IMG/VR virus record: IMGVR_UViG_3300035665_000001
Coordinates: 1-64,000 of that record
Direction: 5' to 3' (one strand)
Length of the DNA: 64,000 nt
From: a virus
Positions 8,501 through 17,074 of the stretch are shown here, one piece after another. The first letter of the stretch is position 1; every line of letters begins with the position of its first letter. Below the pieces are notes generated by a model, which saw only the letters and a list, made by a program, of their open reading frames with translations, ran no database searches and had not been told where the DNA came from. A program made the position numbers and the translations under genes.

Positions 8501-9952
8501 TTTTAAAAATAAAGTATAATCACGTTCTATCGATTCTGCGTATGTTGGTGGGGACAACTTATATGATGCAGTGAAAAATGTTAACGCTGCAGTTTTTAAC
8601 AATTCCTGAACTTTTACAACCTTTTGAACAAACGTATCAAATTCAAAATTATTAAGATGGTATGTTTCCTGCGTCAACAAATTATTATATCGAACAACCC
8701 CAAATTTATAATCGTTTCGTAAATCATCAATAGTAGAATCACCATAATTATCTATATCCAATTTTGAATATCGAAATATATTTGATGTCATCAAATTATA
8801 ATAATATTCCTTAACACTCAACAAAAACAGTTCAGTTTGATAAAATTCAAATGATAAGGTTACTGATTTGCCTGATTCGGAATATTTTTGGGTATAAACA
8901 ATTGGCTTTTTAACAACTTTAGTCATTTCAATTATATCCGAAACAATCTCCTTTAATGTCATATCAGTAATAATATAATCACAATCAACATTTATTTTAC
9001 CATCTTCAATCAATGTAATGTATGCTGAAAATCTATCAAGCATTTTATTGTATTCCGACTCAGTTTTATAATCAACATACATTTGATGTGATGCAATATC
9101 AGAAATAAATAATTTAACACGATTTGAAATAGATTCAAACGTATTTACTAAATTAGTAAACCTATAAACTCCTGATGAAACTATATTATTTTCATATGAT
9201 AATAAATTGTTTTTTATTTTTTCTACAATATCAAAATATTCGAAATTGGTTTGTTCAGGAGTTATCGCTATTGATTGTGATTTAACTTTATCAAATACGT
9301 CGGTATATTCATAAATTTTATTTTCAATCATTTTTTCGGTTGATACCATACTATGTAACTCAACTTTATTTTTATTGAGATACATAGTGTACAACCCATA
9401 CATATAATTGTAAACATCAGTAATGAACGTGCTCGATACATCGAAAATCTTTTTAGTTGGAACAGTTACTCGAAGAATATCATCAACATCATATGGATTA
9501 TTTGAAAAATAATAATATGGAGCAACTGTGTTATCACTATAAATTCTAGCATGTGTTAATACGTTTTGAATTTCATCAACCTCAACTTTTATCAACGGAG
9601 AGACAACAAGCATTTGTTCAAAACGATATAATGAATTAGTGAATGTTACTTTAGTATGAAGAATCTCTAATTCATATAAGTATGATCTAACTATTGCAGA
9701 TTCGATTTTATATTTTTCAAAAGTTACATTTAATGATTGTAATACTTTATCTATTTCACTATTTAATTCAGCAGTTACATCTATTTGTTTCAATACAAGT
9801 TCCAAATTGAATTTAAGAACATTATATTCATCAACAATTTTTTTATAATGAGTAATTTCAGTAGGTTGATCAATAAATTCATAAGTATTATGTGCTGATA
9901 GATTAAAATCCATAACAGCAACATATAATGAATTAAATTTAGTTCTAAACAT
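5522..9952 (-). CDS. Very large virion-type protein with a PKD-like domain, 1476 aa
   Basis: The protein is Asn/Tyr/Asp-rich with long alpha-helical stretches of coiled-coil character in the first 900 residues. A PKD/Ig-like segment follows at about residues 880-925 (...VAHTFYDAGTYDVRCEITYS..., with the typical Y-D-x-G-x-Y-x-V core). After it comes a Pro/Gly-richer beta region (about 930-1130), then more helix. The start has GGAG seven bases upstream and overlaps the end of the preceding gene by 8 bp, so the pair is translationally coupled. No enzymatic motif or membrane segment is seen. Size and composition fit a baseplate, tail-fibre-connector or injected structural protein, but I cannot assign it to a T4 gene. 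Confidence 0.7.
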   Translation of the reverse strand: MFRTKFNSLYVAVMDFNLSAHNTYEFIDQPTEITHYKKIVDEYNVLKFNLELVLKQIDVTAELNSEIDKVLQSLNVTFEKYKIESAIVRSYLYELEILHTKVTFTNSLYRFEQMLVVSPLIKVEVDEIQNVLTHARIYSDNTVAPYYYFSNNPYDVDDILRVTVPTKKIFDVSSTFITDVYNYMYGLYTMYLNKNKVELHSMVSTEKMIENKIYEYTDVFDKVKSQSIAITPEQTNFEYFDIVEKIKNNLLSYENNIVSSGVYRFTNLVNTFESISNRVKLFISDIASHQMYVDYKTESEYNKMLDRFSAYITLIEDGKINVDCDYIITDMTLKEIVSDIIEMTKVVKKPIVYTQKYSESGKSVTLSFEFYQTELFLLSVKEYYYNLMTSNIFRYSKLDIDNYGDSTIDDLRNDYKFGVVRYNNLLTQETYHLNNFEFDTFVQKVVKVQELLKTAALTFFTASYKLSPPTYAESIERDYTLFLKKLTADLEDLKSKRLDDILLGIDENKISCRNKLIDFKSHVSKVEIILVIAKKNVFFGFNEYIDTKIYTPIKAFSYVLTDLYNKGSYIQFLNEYNAFYNENIIDFNILYALEKFSDSVDSIFTKIGNIDKLYLDEITHDKVSTGFSESVDILTDLFDDETYKVVRSELFAELDILYEFIISTRPNEKAFLLNEKNLKKLYFDNQLMRINYIRWFHNILRVTDDYEKLDHSILILHPFYLKNKDNVVKFSQKGRISALILTQSQVLSEITKMIVEYSVDTKYNVKLSTETISNIEYYNESIKCDFYNFVELIGKFKNCVEVVKLENKKNMLIEKHRKQWTDIIINNNIIVPDKVDYTDSISYTGNVPFTVELKAKMETTVDAIGNEIQAVYKWFVETLVLDGNEVAHTFYDAGTYDVRCEITYSTGEAFVRHITFNLDGPKNSQIVKMGDVHYAPLELNPDVPKMTYADPESGILVTRPLYLSGALKDMLDKGAVTFSTVDTTLLADRLGYVFVGYNGVGFPGHEFDNTTIFDPKFAYPDPASEFLFDFRLSVPISGNTTVDITGSKFITFMTKVPSSVKSVYDINNAAQYTTPFTKINVTIGDKLVLRNNKNRYCIIEIKNIVASVVTGAESGNGLGKYTYNVDIRYFVNTSLGQYDRDEFRPEITNLAVPTLVFKANVREMFNMLITRLERINLLYGVLDGLDVESYELVMSEIKTLEAENKNFYLFYELDNIKSKRYALTSLNKNLLKSFDINFELPLMDITPTLNAYKNHLNGTKTFSEYMNDVHAYDFKQNIVDISVLIELYKDQQTVFEILTATYAYNQLDVKHFKDRLKEIKLFDVTGYVDEKLKYGQMLIKLVVNLRNLLFKIKLIVNYQILSDDTRVVMTDTYYRLKQNLSTNEWHNEIDMDLFLLNKKLELHYGYEIKKVESDKPYTTFISDIVSLEKETFGRCLSEDDIVCISSYIQYVESKTIAEYDDFFLIQFWLDYLEKNV

Positions 9953-12125
9953 ATTTTTTCTCCATATCTAACCATACCATATCTATTTTTTCCTGTTTTT
10001 TAATAAATTCTGCATTTCTTTTAAATTCCATATTTTTATTATGTGTGAATGCAACTATATTACTAAGTATGTTATTAAATGTTGTTATAACATCATCAAA
10101 ATTTTCCTGTCCACTTGAAATGGTAAATTTATGAGTAATAGTATAATCAAACAAATCAGAAACAACACTAATATCTTGATTTATATCAAACGCTATAGTA
10201 ACAACAGTTTTGAATATATCTTTAACATTTGTGAGTTTATTATCAATATCAAGAATCAAAGTTTCACTATATTGCTTATTCAATATATGACTGTGTATCA
10301 TTCCATATAGTAATTTTGTTTCAATAAGTAAATAGCGATTATACATTTCCAATCTACTAATATCAAATATCTTATCTGTAAATTCTCGATCCCACTCTTT
10401 TACCAAGTGTGTTTGAAGCATTGTCAATAATGATTTATAATACGACAACAACTTATTTCTATCATCTACCGAATACCATTCAACATCACATTCGTAATCT
10501 ACAAATTCCTGAAAATGAGTGTTTAATGTACCAACAAAATTTCCACGCAGTAAATTCACATATCCCATATCAGTAGAAGCATCAGGAATATATTTTTTAA
10601 AGAATGGTAATCGATTATCAAAATAATCCTTATACCGCAAAATATATGCAGTGATAGTATCATCCAAATCAATGATGGAGGCGGTTAACTTATTCAACTC
10701 AATTTCTAGAACCTTATTATCAATTTCATGTGCTTCCTTTAGTGTCATCAATTCATTATATTTTTTATCCAAATCATTTTTTTCATTGGTATAAAAATTT
10801 ATTTTTGCCAATACAGCACTGTTATCAACATTTGCATTGATGAAATTTTTATCAATTTCATTTATCGCTACATTTAATTGTCTATTAAGTTCAACACCTA
10901 ACTTGGAATAAATTTCAAATTCAGCAACTTTCTCCCAATAAGTTTCAGTTGCATATTTTTTAGCTACTATATCATACGTTTGCTGTAATTCATCTAACAT
11001 CGTATCAAAGGCATCAACTATATGTTGATCGATTTTACCTAAATGCAGATTAGTGTAAAGGTATTTTAATTTCTCTAAGGTTATCTCTCTATACTTAAAA
11101 TATTTTTTCTCATCATCGCTAGTTACTACCAGAAGCAACACTTTTTTCTTATCGATAATAAGTTGATCAACCTCAGCAATGTATTTTTTTAGTTCATCTA
11201 CTTTTTTACTGGTCATTTTAAATAAAAATTCATTATTATTAAAAGTTTTATGTGATTGTAACCATAATAATGAATACTCTTTTACTGCTAACTCAATCGA
11301 AAAATTGTATTTCTTTGTTAATGTTTCATACCATTTATCAACTAATAAATCATAGACCTGGGTTGATGAAGTTTCTTCTAAAGTTTTTTTACCAAACATA
11401 ATACTTGAACCGTATGTCCAGTATGTTTCATATTCATCTTTAAACTCTTCAACTAAATCCTGATAAAATACCTCCGTTCTTTTTTCCCATTCCTCATACA
11501 GCATTCGCAAAGTAACAGAAAAAAATGTATGTGGTAATAATTCAGTTTTTATTTTAGATAACTCAACAACATGATCTTGAATATTCTTCTCATAATGAAC
11601 AAAATCATCAGTCACTTTTACCATAATATCGTGTAATGTATTGATTTCTTGTGTAGTATCAATAACATAATTGTCATTATAAAAATAATTGTTTTCAACC
11701 ACCTGTGATTGATAATACCTAATAAAATCGGTTATTTTTTGAATATCATCAGTTAAAATACTCAAATTATGACTAATAAACTCATTATCATCCATAGACA
11801 ATTTACGTTTCAATATAATTTTTTCTTTGTTTGAAACCAACGAATTTTTATTAATGATTAGTTCATTATACTGTTGTAGTATTGGTAGCCCATAAGTATC
11901 AAAATCAATGATAAATTTTGACAAATCATACAATGTCGTATGGAGCTCACTGTCTAAACGTTGTGTAGAATTTTTATGGTCGTTAATCGACATCACAGTT
12001 GCCTCATCCAACCCATAATTTTTAATGAAATCTTCTGATAAATTTTGAAAATAACTGTCTATTTTTGAGTTATATGGATACCCACTTATAAATTCAAGAT
12101 TTTGTCGTACATCAATTCTAACCAT
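9945..12125 (-). CDS. Large helical protein of unknown function, 726 aa
   Basis: The start is placed at ATG 12125 (MVRIDVRQNLEF...) because GGGGAA lies at the right distance; the frame extends 12 bp further to a TTG that would itself be part of the RBS. The protein is almost entirely predicted helix, with Asp/Glu/Lys-rich heptad-like stretches (for example about residues 430-510). No domain is recognised. It overlaps the following 1476-residue gene by 8 bp. Both share Tyr/Asn/Asp-rich composition and may be neighbours in one structure. A CATAAATA box upstream suggests late expression. Confidence 0.7.
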   Translation of the reverse strand: MVRIDVRQNLEFISGYPYNSKIDSYFQNLSEDFIKNYGLDEATVMSINDHKNSTQRLDSELHTTLYDLSKFIIDFDTYGLPILQQYNELIINKNSLVSNKEKIILKRKLSMDDNEFISHNLSILTDDIQKITDFIRYYQSQVVENNYFYNDNYVIDTTQEINTLHDIMVKVTDDFVHYEKNIQDHVVELSKIKTELLPHTFFSVTLRMLYEEWEKRTEVFYQDLVEEFKDEYETYWTYGSSIMFGKKTLEETSSTQVYDLLVDKWYETLTKKYNFSIELAVKEYSLLWLQSHKTFNNNEFLFKMTSKKVDELKKYIAEVDQLIIDKKKVLLLVVTSDDEKKYFKYREITLEKLKYLYTNLHLGKIDQHIVDAFDTMLDELQQTYDIVAKKYATETYWEKVAEFEIYSKLGVELNRQLNVAINEIDKNFINANVDNSAVLAKINFYTNEKNDLDKKYNELMTLKEAHEIDNKVLEIELNKLTASIIDLDDTITAYILRYKDYFDNRLPFFKKYIPDASTDMGYVNLLRGNFVGTLNTHFQEFVDYECDVEWYSVDDRNKLLSYYKSLLTMLQTHLVKEWDREFTDKIFDISRLEMYNRYLLIETKLLYGMIHSHILNKQYSETLILDIDNKLTNVKDIFKTVVTIAFDINQDISVVSDLFDYTITHKFTISSGQENFDDVITTFNNILSNIVAFTHNKNMEFKRNAEFIKKQEKIDMVWLDMEKKYV

Positions 12126-12186
12126 TGTATTCCCCAACTAACGTGATACTGTTTATTTTAAGTCTTATAAATTTTTAACTTTTTAT

Positions 12187-12194
12187 TATTTATG
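12187..12194 (-). promoter_or_regulatory. Late-promoter-like box CATAAATA
   Basis: The minus strand reads GTCATAAATAATA about 62 bp upstream of the ATG at 12125. It is a one-base variant of the TATAAATA box found elsewhere in the window. Confidence 0.4.
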
Positions 12195-12208
12195 ACCTTA
12201 AACATTAA

Positions 12209-12292
12209 AAGAAAAAATTGCGGAAATAAATAAATTAAAATACAAAAAAGAGAAAAATACCTGTATGAAATTAAAATATTTGGAAGAAAGTT
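12209..12292 (+). repeat. Duplicated gene leader, copy 1
   Basis: This stretch is nearly identical to the one at 13060-13152: GAAAAAATTGCG, an AATAAATA box (12225-12232), TTAAAATACAAAAAAG, ACCTGTATGAAATTAAAATATTTG. It includes the first codons of a gene. See copy 2. Confidence 0.85.
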
Positions 12293-12300
12293 ATGATTGA
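12265..12300 (+). pseudogene. 11-codon mini-ORF, remnant or leader copy of the 13125 gene start
   Basis: It encodes MKLKYLEESYD then TGA. This is the start of the downstream gene at 13125 (MKLKYLIESY...) with a stop soon after. The ATG of the next gene (12293) lies inside its last codons, in another frame. It could be a decayed duplicate or a leader peptide coupling translation of the 12293 gene. The protein motif L-x-E|S is kept in both copies. Confidence 0.5.
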
Positions 12301-13060
12301 TATTAACAATACTACAATAGAAACCGGAACTCCAGAAGTTGAAAAGTTCTTCTCAATTGAAGCTAAAAATAGAAATATATCAACATTAGAGAAAATAAAT
12401 TTTACTAATGCTGATTTAATGGAAATTTTAAATATTTCAGAAGAAATAGAACATCACCCATTAAGTAAAAATTTTTACACATATTTGATTGCTAGTAGAG
12501 ATGATAATTTCATTTTTTCAAATTTAGTCTTTATAAATTTTTTAAAAAAAGGTAAATTACCAATAAAAACACTAACTAAACTATTTAATAATACAGAGGA
12601 TTTATCAGAAAAAAACAAATATGATTGGTTGGATTATACTACATATCATTTTCCTCATTGGTTTCCAGATAATTATGATTTAATTCAACTAAATATTTTC
12701 AAACATCCATTCAACAAATTGGTAGCTACAAATTTAATTGAGTTTGTTTCCAGTAAAGACGTATCAAAACTGATAATATCAATTTTTAATTCTCTTGATG
12801 AAAATGAATTTGTTGGAATTTTTAAAAAAAATTTATCTAACTTTAAATCCAATTCTGAGTTAGCATTGTTTCTTTCAAAATGTGAAAATTCTCCAAAAGA
12901 TATTTTACAAATATGTTATGATCTTTTAAAACGTGATGACGACAAAGAACTAATTGGAACACATAAAAATTGTCCAAAACCAATAAAAATCGAATTATTT
13001 AAAAAAACACAAGATATAAAATTCTTACCAGATCATGTAAAAGATATGTTTTTATTTTAA
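12293..13060 (+). CDS. Hypothetical protein, 255 aa
   Basis: I do not recognise this protein. The ATG overlaps the 11-codon mini-ORF at 12265-12300, which probably supplies its ribosomes since no good Shine-Dalgarno lies just before it. The sequence is helical, rich in Lys, Asn and Phe. The C-terminal half shows short helical repeats (LALFLSKCENSPKDILQICYDLL; CPKPIKIELFKK) reminiscent of HEAT-like helices. No membrane segment or signal peptide. It is transcribed away from the 726-residue gene on the other strand, and the next gene has the same leader, pointing to local duplication. Confidence 0.7.
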   Translation: MIDINNTTIETGTPEVEKFFSIEAKNRNISTLEKINFTNADLMEILNISEEIEHHPLSKNFYTYLIASRDDNFIFSNLVFINFLKKGKLPIKTLTKLFNNTEDLSEKNKYDWLDYTTYHFPHWFPDNYDLIQLNIFKHPFNKLVATNLIEFVSSKDVSKLIISIFNSLDENEFVGIFKKNLSNFKSNSELALFLSKCENSPKDILQICYDLLKRDDDKELIGTHKNCPKPIKIELFKKTQDIKFLPDHVKDMFLF

Positions 13061-13152
13061 ACGAAAAAATTGCGCAAATGACGTAAATAAATACATTAAA
13101 ATACAAAAAAGGGAAAATACCTGTATGAAATTAAAATATTTGATAGAAAGTT
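13060..13152 (+). repeat. Duplicated gene leader, copy 2
   Basis: This is the partner of 12209-12292. It has the same order of elements with a small insertion (ATGACGT) before the AATAAATA box at 13086-13093, then an almost identical leader and first eight codons. The two copies are about 850 bp apart. Confidence 0.85.
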
Positions 13153-13475
13153 ACACACATAAAATTTCTATATACCCAATAATCAGTGTTATCTATGATG
13201 GTGAAGTACAAGCAGAATACGAGTTTAAAGATGATGGTCAAGTTATCGAAATACAAGTATGTCTTCGCCCAGATGAAGGTGTAGTTAGTGATAAATTTGT
13301 CCAGTCGTTTATGAACGATATTAAATTTGATGAATTGGGTCCACTAAGAGATAAGGCATTTGAAAAATTCAAAGGAGAAAAATTCTTAGTCGACCCAGAA
13401 AAACTAACTAAAGAAAAGGTACAAATAAAATCATCAAAAGGTTGGGAATACGCAGAAGAAGAAAAAAAAGATTAA
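13125..13475 (+). CDS. Hypothetical protein, 116 aa, with capsid-targeting-like N-terminus
   Basis: It starts MKLKYLIESYTHK, where L6-I7-E8|S9 fits a T4-type prohead-protease site. The body (SVIYDGEVQAEYEFKDDGQVIEIQV...) looks like a small beta sheet, followed by a charged helix and a very acidic/lysine end. It faces the dnaJ gene head-on with only 7 bp between stop codons. Function unknown. A packaged internal protein is a hypothesis based only on the leader motif. Confidence 0.7.
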   Translation: MKLKYLIESYTHKISIYPIISVIYDGEVQAEYEFKDDGQVIEIQVCLRPDEGVVSDKFVQSFMNDIKFDELGPLRDKAFEKFKGEKFLVDPEKLTKEKVQIKSSKGWEYAEEEKKD

Positions 13476-13482
13476 AACTACA

Positions 13483-14307
13483 TTATAAAACATTTTCTAG
13501 ATCTGGTCTTTCCTCTGCAGTGGGTAGAGTGATGTTCAATACAACATATAATACACCATCACTCAAACCCTTCTTAACACGCATTTTTTGACCATGTTTT
13601 GTATTTTGTGGAACTTTAATTTTGAAAACATCACCAAAAAAATTAATTTCTTTTTGCCCACCAAAAATTGCAGTTTTTAAATCAATAGTTTCCATAATAA
13701 AAATATCATTATTTTCAATAGTCATATTGTTTGGTGGTGTTATTTTAATAGTGATGTAAACATTACCAACGCGACCATTCATACTTCTTCCTTTACCTGA
13801 AACCCGCATTTTTGTACCATTCTTGATTCCAGCTGGAATAGTCAATTTTATATTTTCACCATTGATTTCAGTCGTAATATAATCACCATTAACTGCTGTT
13901 TCTAATGGGATAGCAACATCAACATGTATATCTAAATTGGCCTGTGGTCTAGGTGTTTCAAATGGTGAACCGCCACCAAAACTAAATGAACTACCACCAG
14001 CTCCACCACCAAACATATTTCTAAGCATTTCATCAATATCCATACCAGATGATCTATGATATTGATGAAAACCTTGTCCAGTGCCCTTGTTAAACATAGA
14101 ATCGCCACGCATATCATACTGAGATTTTTTCTCAGCATTGCCTAACACTTCATATGCGGCAGCAATTTCTTTAAATTTTTCCTCAGCATCTGGACTTTTA
14201 TTTCTATCGGGGTGATACTTATTCGCTAATTTTCTATAAGATTTTTTTATTTCATCAGCACTTGCATTTTCACTAACACCGAGAATACTATATAAACTTT
14301 TAGCCAT
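13483..14307 (-). CDS. dnaJ: DnaJ/CbpA-type co-chaperone
   Basis: The product has 274 residues. The N-terminal J domain (about 3-66) has the HPDRN motif (about 32-36) needed to stimulate DnaK ATPase, followed by a Gly/Ser/Phe-rich linker (about 85-120). There is no CxxCxGxG zinc finger, so it is a type II (CbpA-like) protein. The C-terminal substrate-binding beta domains ([17 protein letters not shown]..., [15 protein letters not shown]...) are present. It is shorter than cellular CbpA (about 305). RBS AAGGAA. It is the last gene of the chaperone cluster, 2 bp after grpE, and should deliver substrates to the phage or host DnaK. Confidence 0.93.
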   Translation of the reverse strand: MAKSLYSILGVSENASADEIKKSYRKLANKYHPDRNKSPDAEEKFKEIAAAYEVLGNAEKKSQYDMRGDSMFNKGTGQGFHQYHRSSGMDIDEMLRNMFGGGAGGSSFSFGGGSPFETPRPQANLDIHVDVAIPLETAVNGDYITTEINGENIKLTIPAGIKNGTKMRVSGKGRSMNGRVGNVYITIKITPPNNMTIENNDIFIMETIDLKTAIFGGQKEINFFGDVFKIKVPQNTKHGQKMRVKKGLSDGVLYVVLNITLPTAEERPDLENVL

Positions 14308-14309
14308 AA

Positions 14310-14774
14310 TTATTTTCCTTGAATAATAACCATTGCAGCACGTAATAATCTGCCGTTTAAAATGTAACCTTTTCTAAGTACCTCTACGATTGAATTATCA
14401 TCCAACCCATTATCAACTTTCGCAATTGCTTCATGAAAATTAGGATCAAATTTTTCAGTATTAATTTCCTCAACACCATGTTTTTTCAAAGTATTAAGTA
14501 AACCCTTATAAAGTAATCCAACACCAACCCTAACATCATCTGGCATATCAACTTTCAATGAATTCTCAAAATTGTCCAAGGTTTCGAGCAAATCTTTTGA
14601 AAATCGTTCATTAGAAAATCTAACAGCATCTTCTTTTTCACGTTGTAATCGATTTTTAAAATTTTGAGAATCGGATAGTGCTCGATAATATTTGTCTTTA
14701 TATTCATTTACTTCATTGGTTAACTTTTCAAAAGTTTCGGGTGTATTTTCTAATACATCATCTTCATTCATCAT
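14310..14774 (-). CDS. grpE: GrpE nucleotide-exchange factor
   Basis: The product has 154 residues from ATG 14774; an upstream in-frame GTG at 14786 is possible but less likely. The N-terminal helix ([23 protein letters not shown]) matches the long dimerising coiled coil of GrpE. The C-terminal beta domain ends with the family signature [21 protein letters not shown]. GrpE releases ADP from DnaK. It is shorter than E. coli GrpE (197) mainly by loss of the disordered N-terminus. It lies between dnaK and dnaJ in the same direction. Confidence 0.93.
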   Translation of the reverse strand: MMNEDDVLENTPETFEKLTNEVNEYKDKYYRALSDSQNFKNRLQREKEDAVRFSNERFSKDLLETLDNFENSLKVDMPDDVRVGVGLLYKGLLNTLKKHGVEEINTEKFDPNFHEAIAKVDNGLDDNSIVEVLRKGYILNGRLLRAAMVIIQGK

Positions 14775-14797
14775 ATTTGTTCTCACAGTTTGAAATT

Positions 14798-14821
14798 GGG
14801 GACAAAACTTAATTTGTCCCC
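14798..14821 (-). terminator. Strong intercistronic hairpin between dnaK and grpE
   Basis: GGGGACAAA and TTTGTCCCC pair (9 bp, 6-nt loop) just after the dnaK stop. No U-run follows, so it is more likely an attenuator, processing or mRNA-stability element than a full terminator. It would lower grpE-dnaJ expression relative to dnaK. Confidence 0.5.
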
Positions 14822-14834
14822 ATAAAATTAAAAT

Positions 14835-16124
14835 TTAGTGTTCAATTTCCGCCTCAAGAAAATCATCATCTGGCATAGATGCTGAATAGGTTTGATTATC
14901 CTGATTTTGCGATGCCTCATGCAACTTCGTACCAATTTCCTGGAACTTATTCATCAAAGTTTCATGAATTTTTTTAAGATCGGAAACAGTTGATGTTTCG
15001 TTACCTACCAATTCCTTTGCAGAATCAATAACAGATTTTAATTCGGCTGTATCTAAGGCTTCATTTTCCTTAATAAACTTTTCTGCCTGATTAATCGTAC
15101 CATCAATTGAGTTTGTAATACTAATTTTTTCAAGCTTATCTTTATTTCGAATGTTTGATTCCTCCGCATCTGCAACCATTTTAGAAATTTCATCATCAGT
15201 TAACGTACCACTACCAGTAATAGTGATTGAATTAGCTTTCCCCGTAGATAAATCTTTTGCAGAAACAGAAAGAATACCATTGGTATCAATATCCATCTTA
15301 ATTTCAATTTGAGGAACACCTCGTGGTGCAGGAGCAATTCCACCCAATTCAAATGTTCCTAACTGCTTATTATCAGAAAATAACTGTGCCTCTCCAGTAG
15401 CAATCATGACAGATACCGCAGGTTGGTTATCAGCCGCCGTTGAAAACACCTGTTTTGCAGATGTAGGAATAGTTGTACCTTTTTCAACCAGTTTAGTCAT
15501 CACACCACCCATAGTTTCAATTCCTAAAGATAATGGTGTGACGTCCAATAAAACAATATCATCAACATCACCTGCTAATACACCTCCTTGAATAGCAGCA
15601 CCTGCAGCAACCACTTCATCGGGGTTGACAGTATTATTCAAGATTTTACCATTAAAAAACTCAGAAACTTTTGTTTTTACTAATGGAATACGAGTTGAAC
15701 CACCAACCATTACAACTTCCTGGATTTTTGATTTATCTAACCCAGCCTGTTTCAAAGCATCTTTGATATGGGTGAGAATTTCATCAACCATTGGTTCAAT
15801 CATAGAATCTAATTTAGCTCTAGTCACTTTCGAAATCAAATGTTTTGGACCTGAAGCATCAGCAGTAATGTATGGTAAATTAATTTCAGTTTCCATAGTT
15901 GCAGAAAGTTCTTTTTTTGCTTTTTCAGCAGAATCCATTAAACGTTGCATAGCAAGTGCATCATTAGATAAATCCATACCAGTATCAGATTTAAATTGAG
16001 AAATTAAGTATCCCATAATCGCCTGGTCTACGTCCTTACCACCCATAAAAGCATTACCATCGGTTGATAAAACTTCAAATGTTCCTTCTTCACCAACATC
16101 AATAACTGAAATATCTAATGTTCC
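14835..16124 (-). CDS. dnaK: DnaK (Hsp70) exon 2
   Basis: This is the second exon of dnaK, 429 codons from GGA-ACA-TTA-GAT-ATT. Joining it to exon 1 (16458-17048) restores the ATPase phosphate-2 motif DFGGGTLDIS. It carries the rest of the nucleotide-binding domain (VMVGGSTRIPLVK; NPDEVVAAGAAIQGGVL), the conserved linker (VLLDVTPLSLGIET) and the peptide-binding beta domain with its helical lid, ending in an acidic tail (MPDDDFLEAEIEH) like DnaK's EEVKD-type end. The spliced protein is 626 residues, close to E. coli DnaK (638). A continuous frame starts at an intron Met (16157), but that product would be a fragment without the N-terminal lobe. Confidence 0.93.
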   Translation of the reverse strand, partial: GTLDISVIDVGEEGTFEVLSTDGNAFMGGKDVDQAIMGYLISQFKSDTGMDLSNDALAMQRLMDSAEKAKKELSATMETEINLPYITADASGPKHLISKVTRAKLDSMIEPMVDEILTHIKDALKQAGLDKSKIQEVVMVGGSTRIPLVKTKVSEFFNGKILNNTVNPDEVVAAGAAIQGGVLAGDVDDIVLLDVTPLSLGIETMGGVMTKLVEKGTTIPTSAKQVFSTAADNQPAVSVMIATGEAQLFSDNKQLGTFELGGIAPAPRGVPQIEIKMDIDTNGILSVSAKDLSTGKANSITITGSGTLTDDEISKMVADAEESNIRNKDKLEKISITNSIDGTINQAEKFIKENEALDTAELKSVIDSAKELVGNETSTVSDLKKIHETLMNKFQEIGTKLHEASQNQDNQTYSASMPDDDFLEAEIEH

Positions 16125-16457
16125 CGATTTGTTATCGTAGGGGAATTTAACCCCCACTTCTAATAGTTTCCTATTAGTCCAGACTATATCTTAGTTTGTT
16201 AATTTTCAAACCTTCCGCACTCTTGGAGTTTTACCTTCTTCAGCATTATCTGGTCAGAATCCATACTCTAGTCGTTGAACCTTGAACTTATTTCTAAGTC
16301 CCTTGGCTGCTGATTTTCCAATCTTAACCCTTTTCAAACCATTATCCCTATCTTCACAGATTTGATTGTGGTGTGTTAAGCTCTAAGGACGTCCCAGCAA
16401 TTCACGGAATTTTTTTAAACTGGAGGCTTGTTATGCTGCTACTGCAGCCAATAGTTC
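16125..16457 (-). ncRNA. Group I self-splicing intron in dnaK (333 nt, no ORF)
   Basis: The minus strand shows the conserved core in order: a P-like element (GAATTGCTGGGACG), Q (AATCAGCAGCCAAG), R (GTTCAACGACTAGA, 16267-16280) and S (AAGATATAGTCT, 16181-16192), with P7 pairing GACTA/TAGTC. A P9 hairpin CTAATAG-GAAA-CTATTAG follows at 16160-16177. The 5' exon ends in T (16458), which can form the P1 U-G pair with the guide GCCTCCA (16421-16427); the intron ends in G (16125). Excision joins ...GGT-GGT to GGA-ACA in frame and restores DFGGGTLDIS. This is a subclass IA2-like, T4-td-like intron by its R and S sequences. Confidence 0.93.
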
Positions 16458-17048
16458 ACCACCAAAATCCACAACACAAATGGTTTCATCTTTTTTCTTA
16501 TCAATACCATACGCTAATGCTGCTGCAGTAGGTTCGTTAATAATACGTAACACATTAAGACCGGCAATTTTACCAGCATCCTGTGTTGCTTTACGTTGTG
16601 AATCATTAAAGTAAGCAGGAACAGTAATAACTGCATCAGTAACAGTTGTACCTAAATATGCCTCAGCATCCACTTTTAATTTTGAAAGAATCTTAGCAGA
16701 AATCTCTTGAGGCGTGTAAGTCTTACCATCAATCTCAACAGCGGCAGCACCATTTCTATCTACAATGTTGTATTGTACTTTAGTTTTTGCTTCCTCAGTT
16801 TTTTTCTCATTACTCATTAAACCCATAATACGTTTAACAGCTTCAATTGTTTTATGGGGGTTTGTTACTGCCTGACGTTTTGCAGACTCACCAACCAAAA
16901 CTTCATCACCTGCAAAAGCCACAATTGATGGAGTAGTATTATTACCCTCACGATTTGGGATAATTTTTGACGTTCCATTTTCATAAATGGAAATACAACT
17001 ATTAGTGGTTCCTAAATCTAAACCAAGCACAATTTGTTTTTTACTCAT
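16458..17048 (-). CDS. dnaK: DnaK (Hsp70) exon 1
   Basis: The first 197 codons of dnaK: the phosphate-1 motif [17 protein letters not shown] (about 9-25), [33 protein letters not shown] and [12 protein letters not shown] are all intact, ending at VVDFGG. Without splicing, translation adds eight intron-coded residues and stops at 16431, giving a useless half ATPase domain. RBS GAGGAAA precedes the ATG. Joined with exon 2 (14835-16124) it gives a 626-residue Hsp70. The upstream neighbour is an HNH endonuclease 26 bp away, and grpE and dnaJ follow. Confidence 0.95.
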
Positions 17049-17074
17049 AATATTTTCCTCATTAAGCTAAATTA

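Noticed and set aside
16158-16430. dnaK split as two genes (frameshift or sequencing error)
   Set aside because: The 333-nt interruption carries ordered group I core elements and exact splice boundaries, so an intron explains it better.
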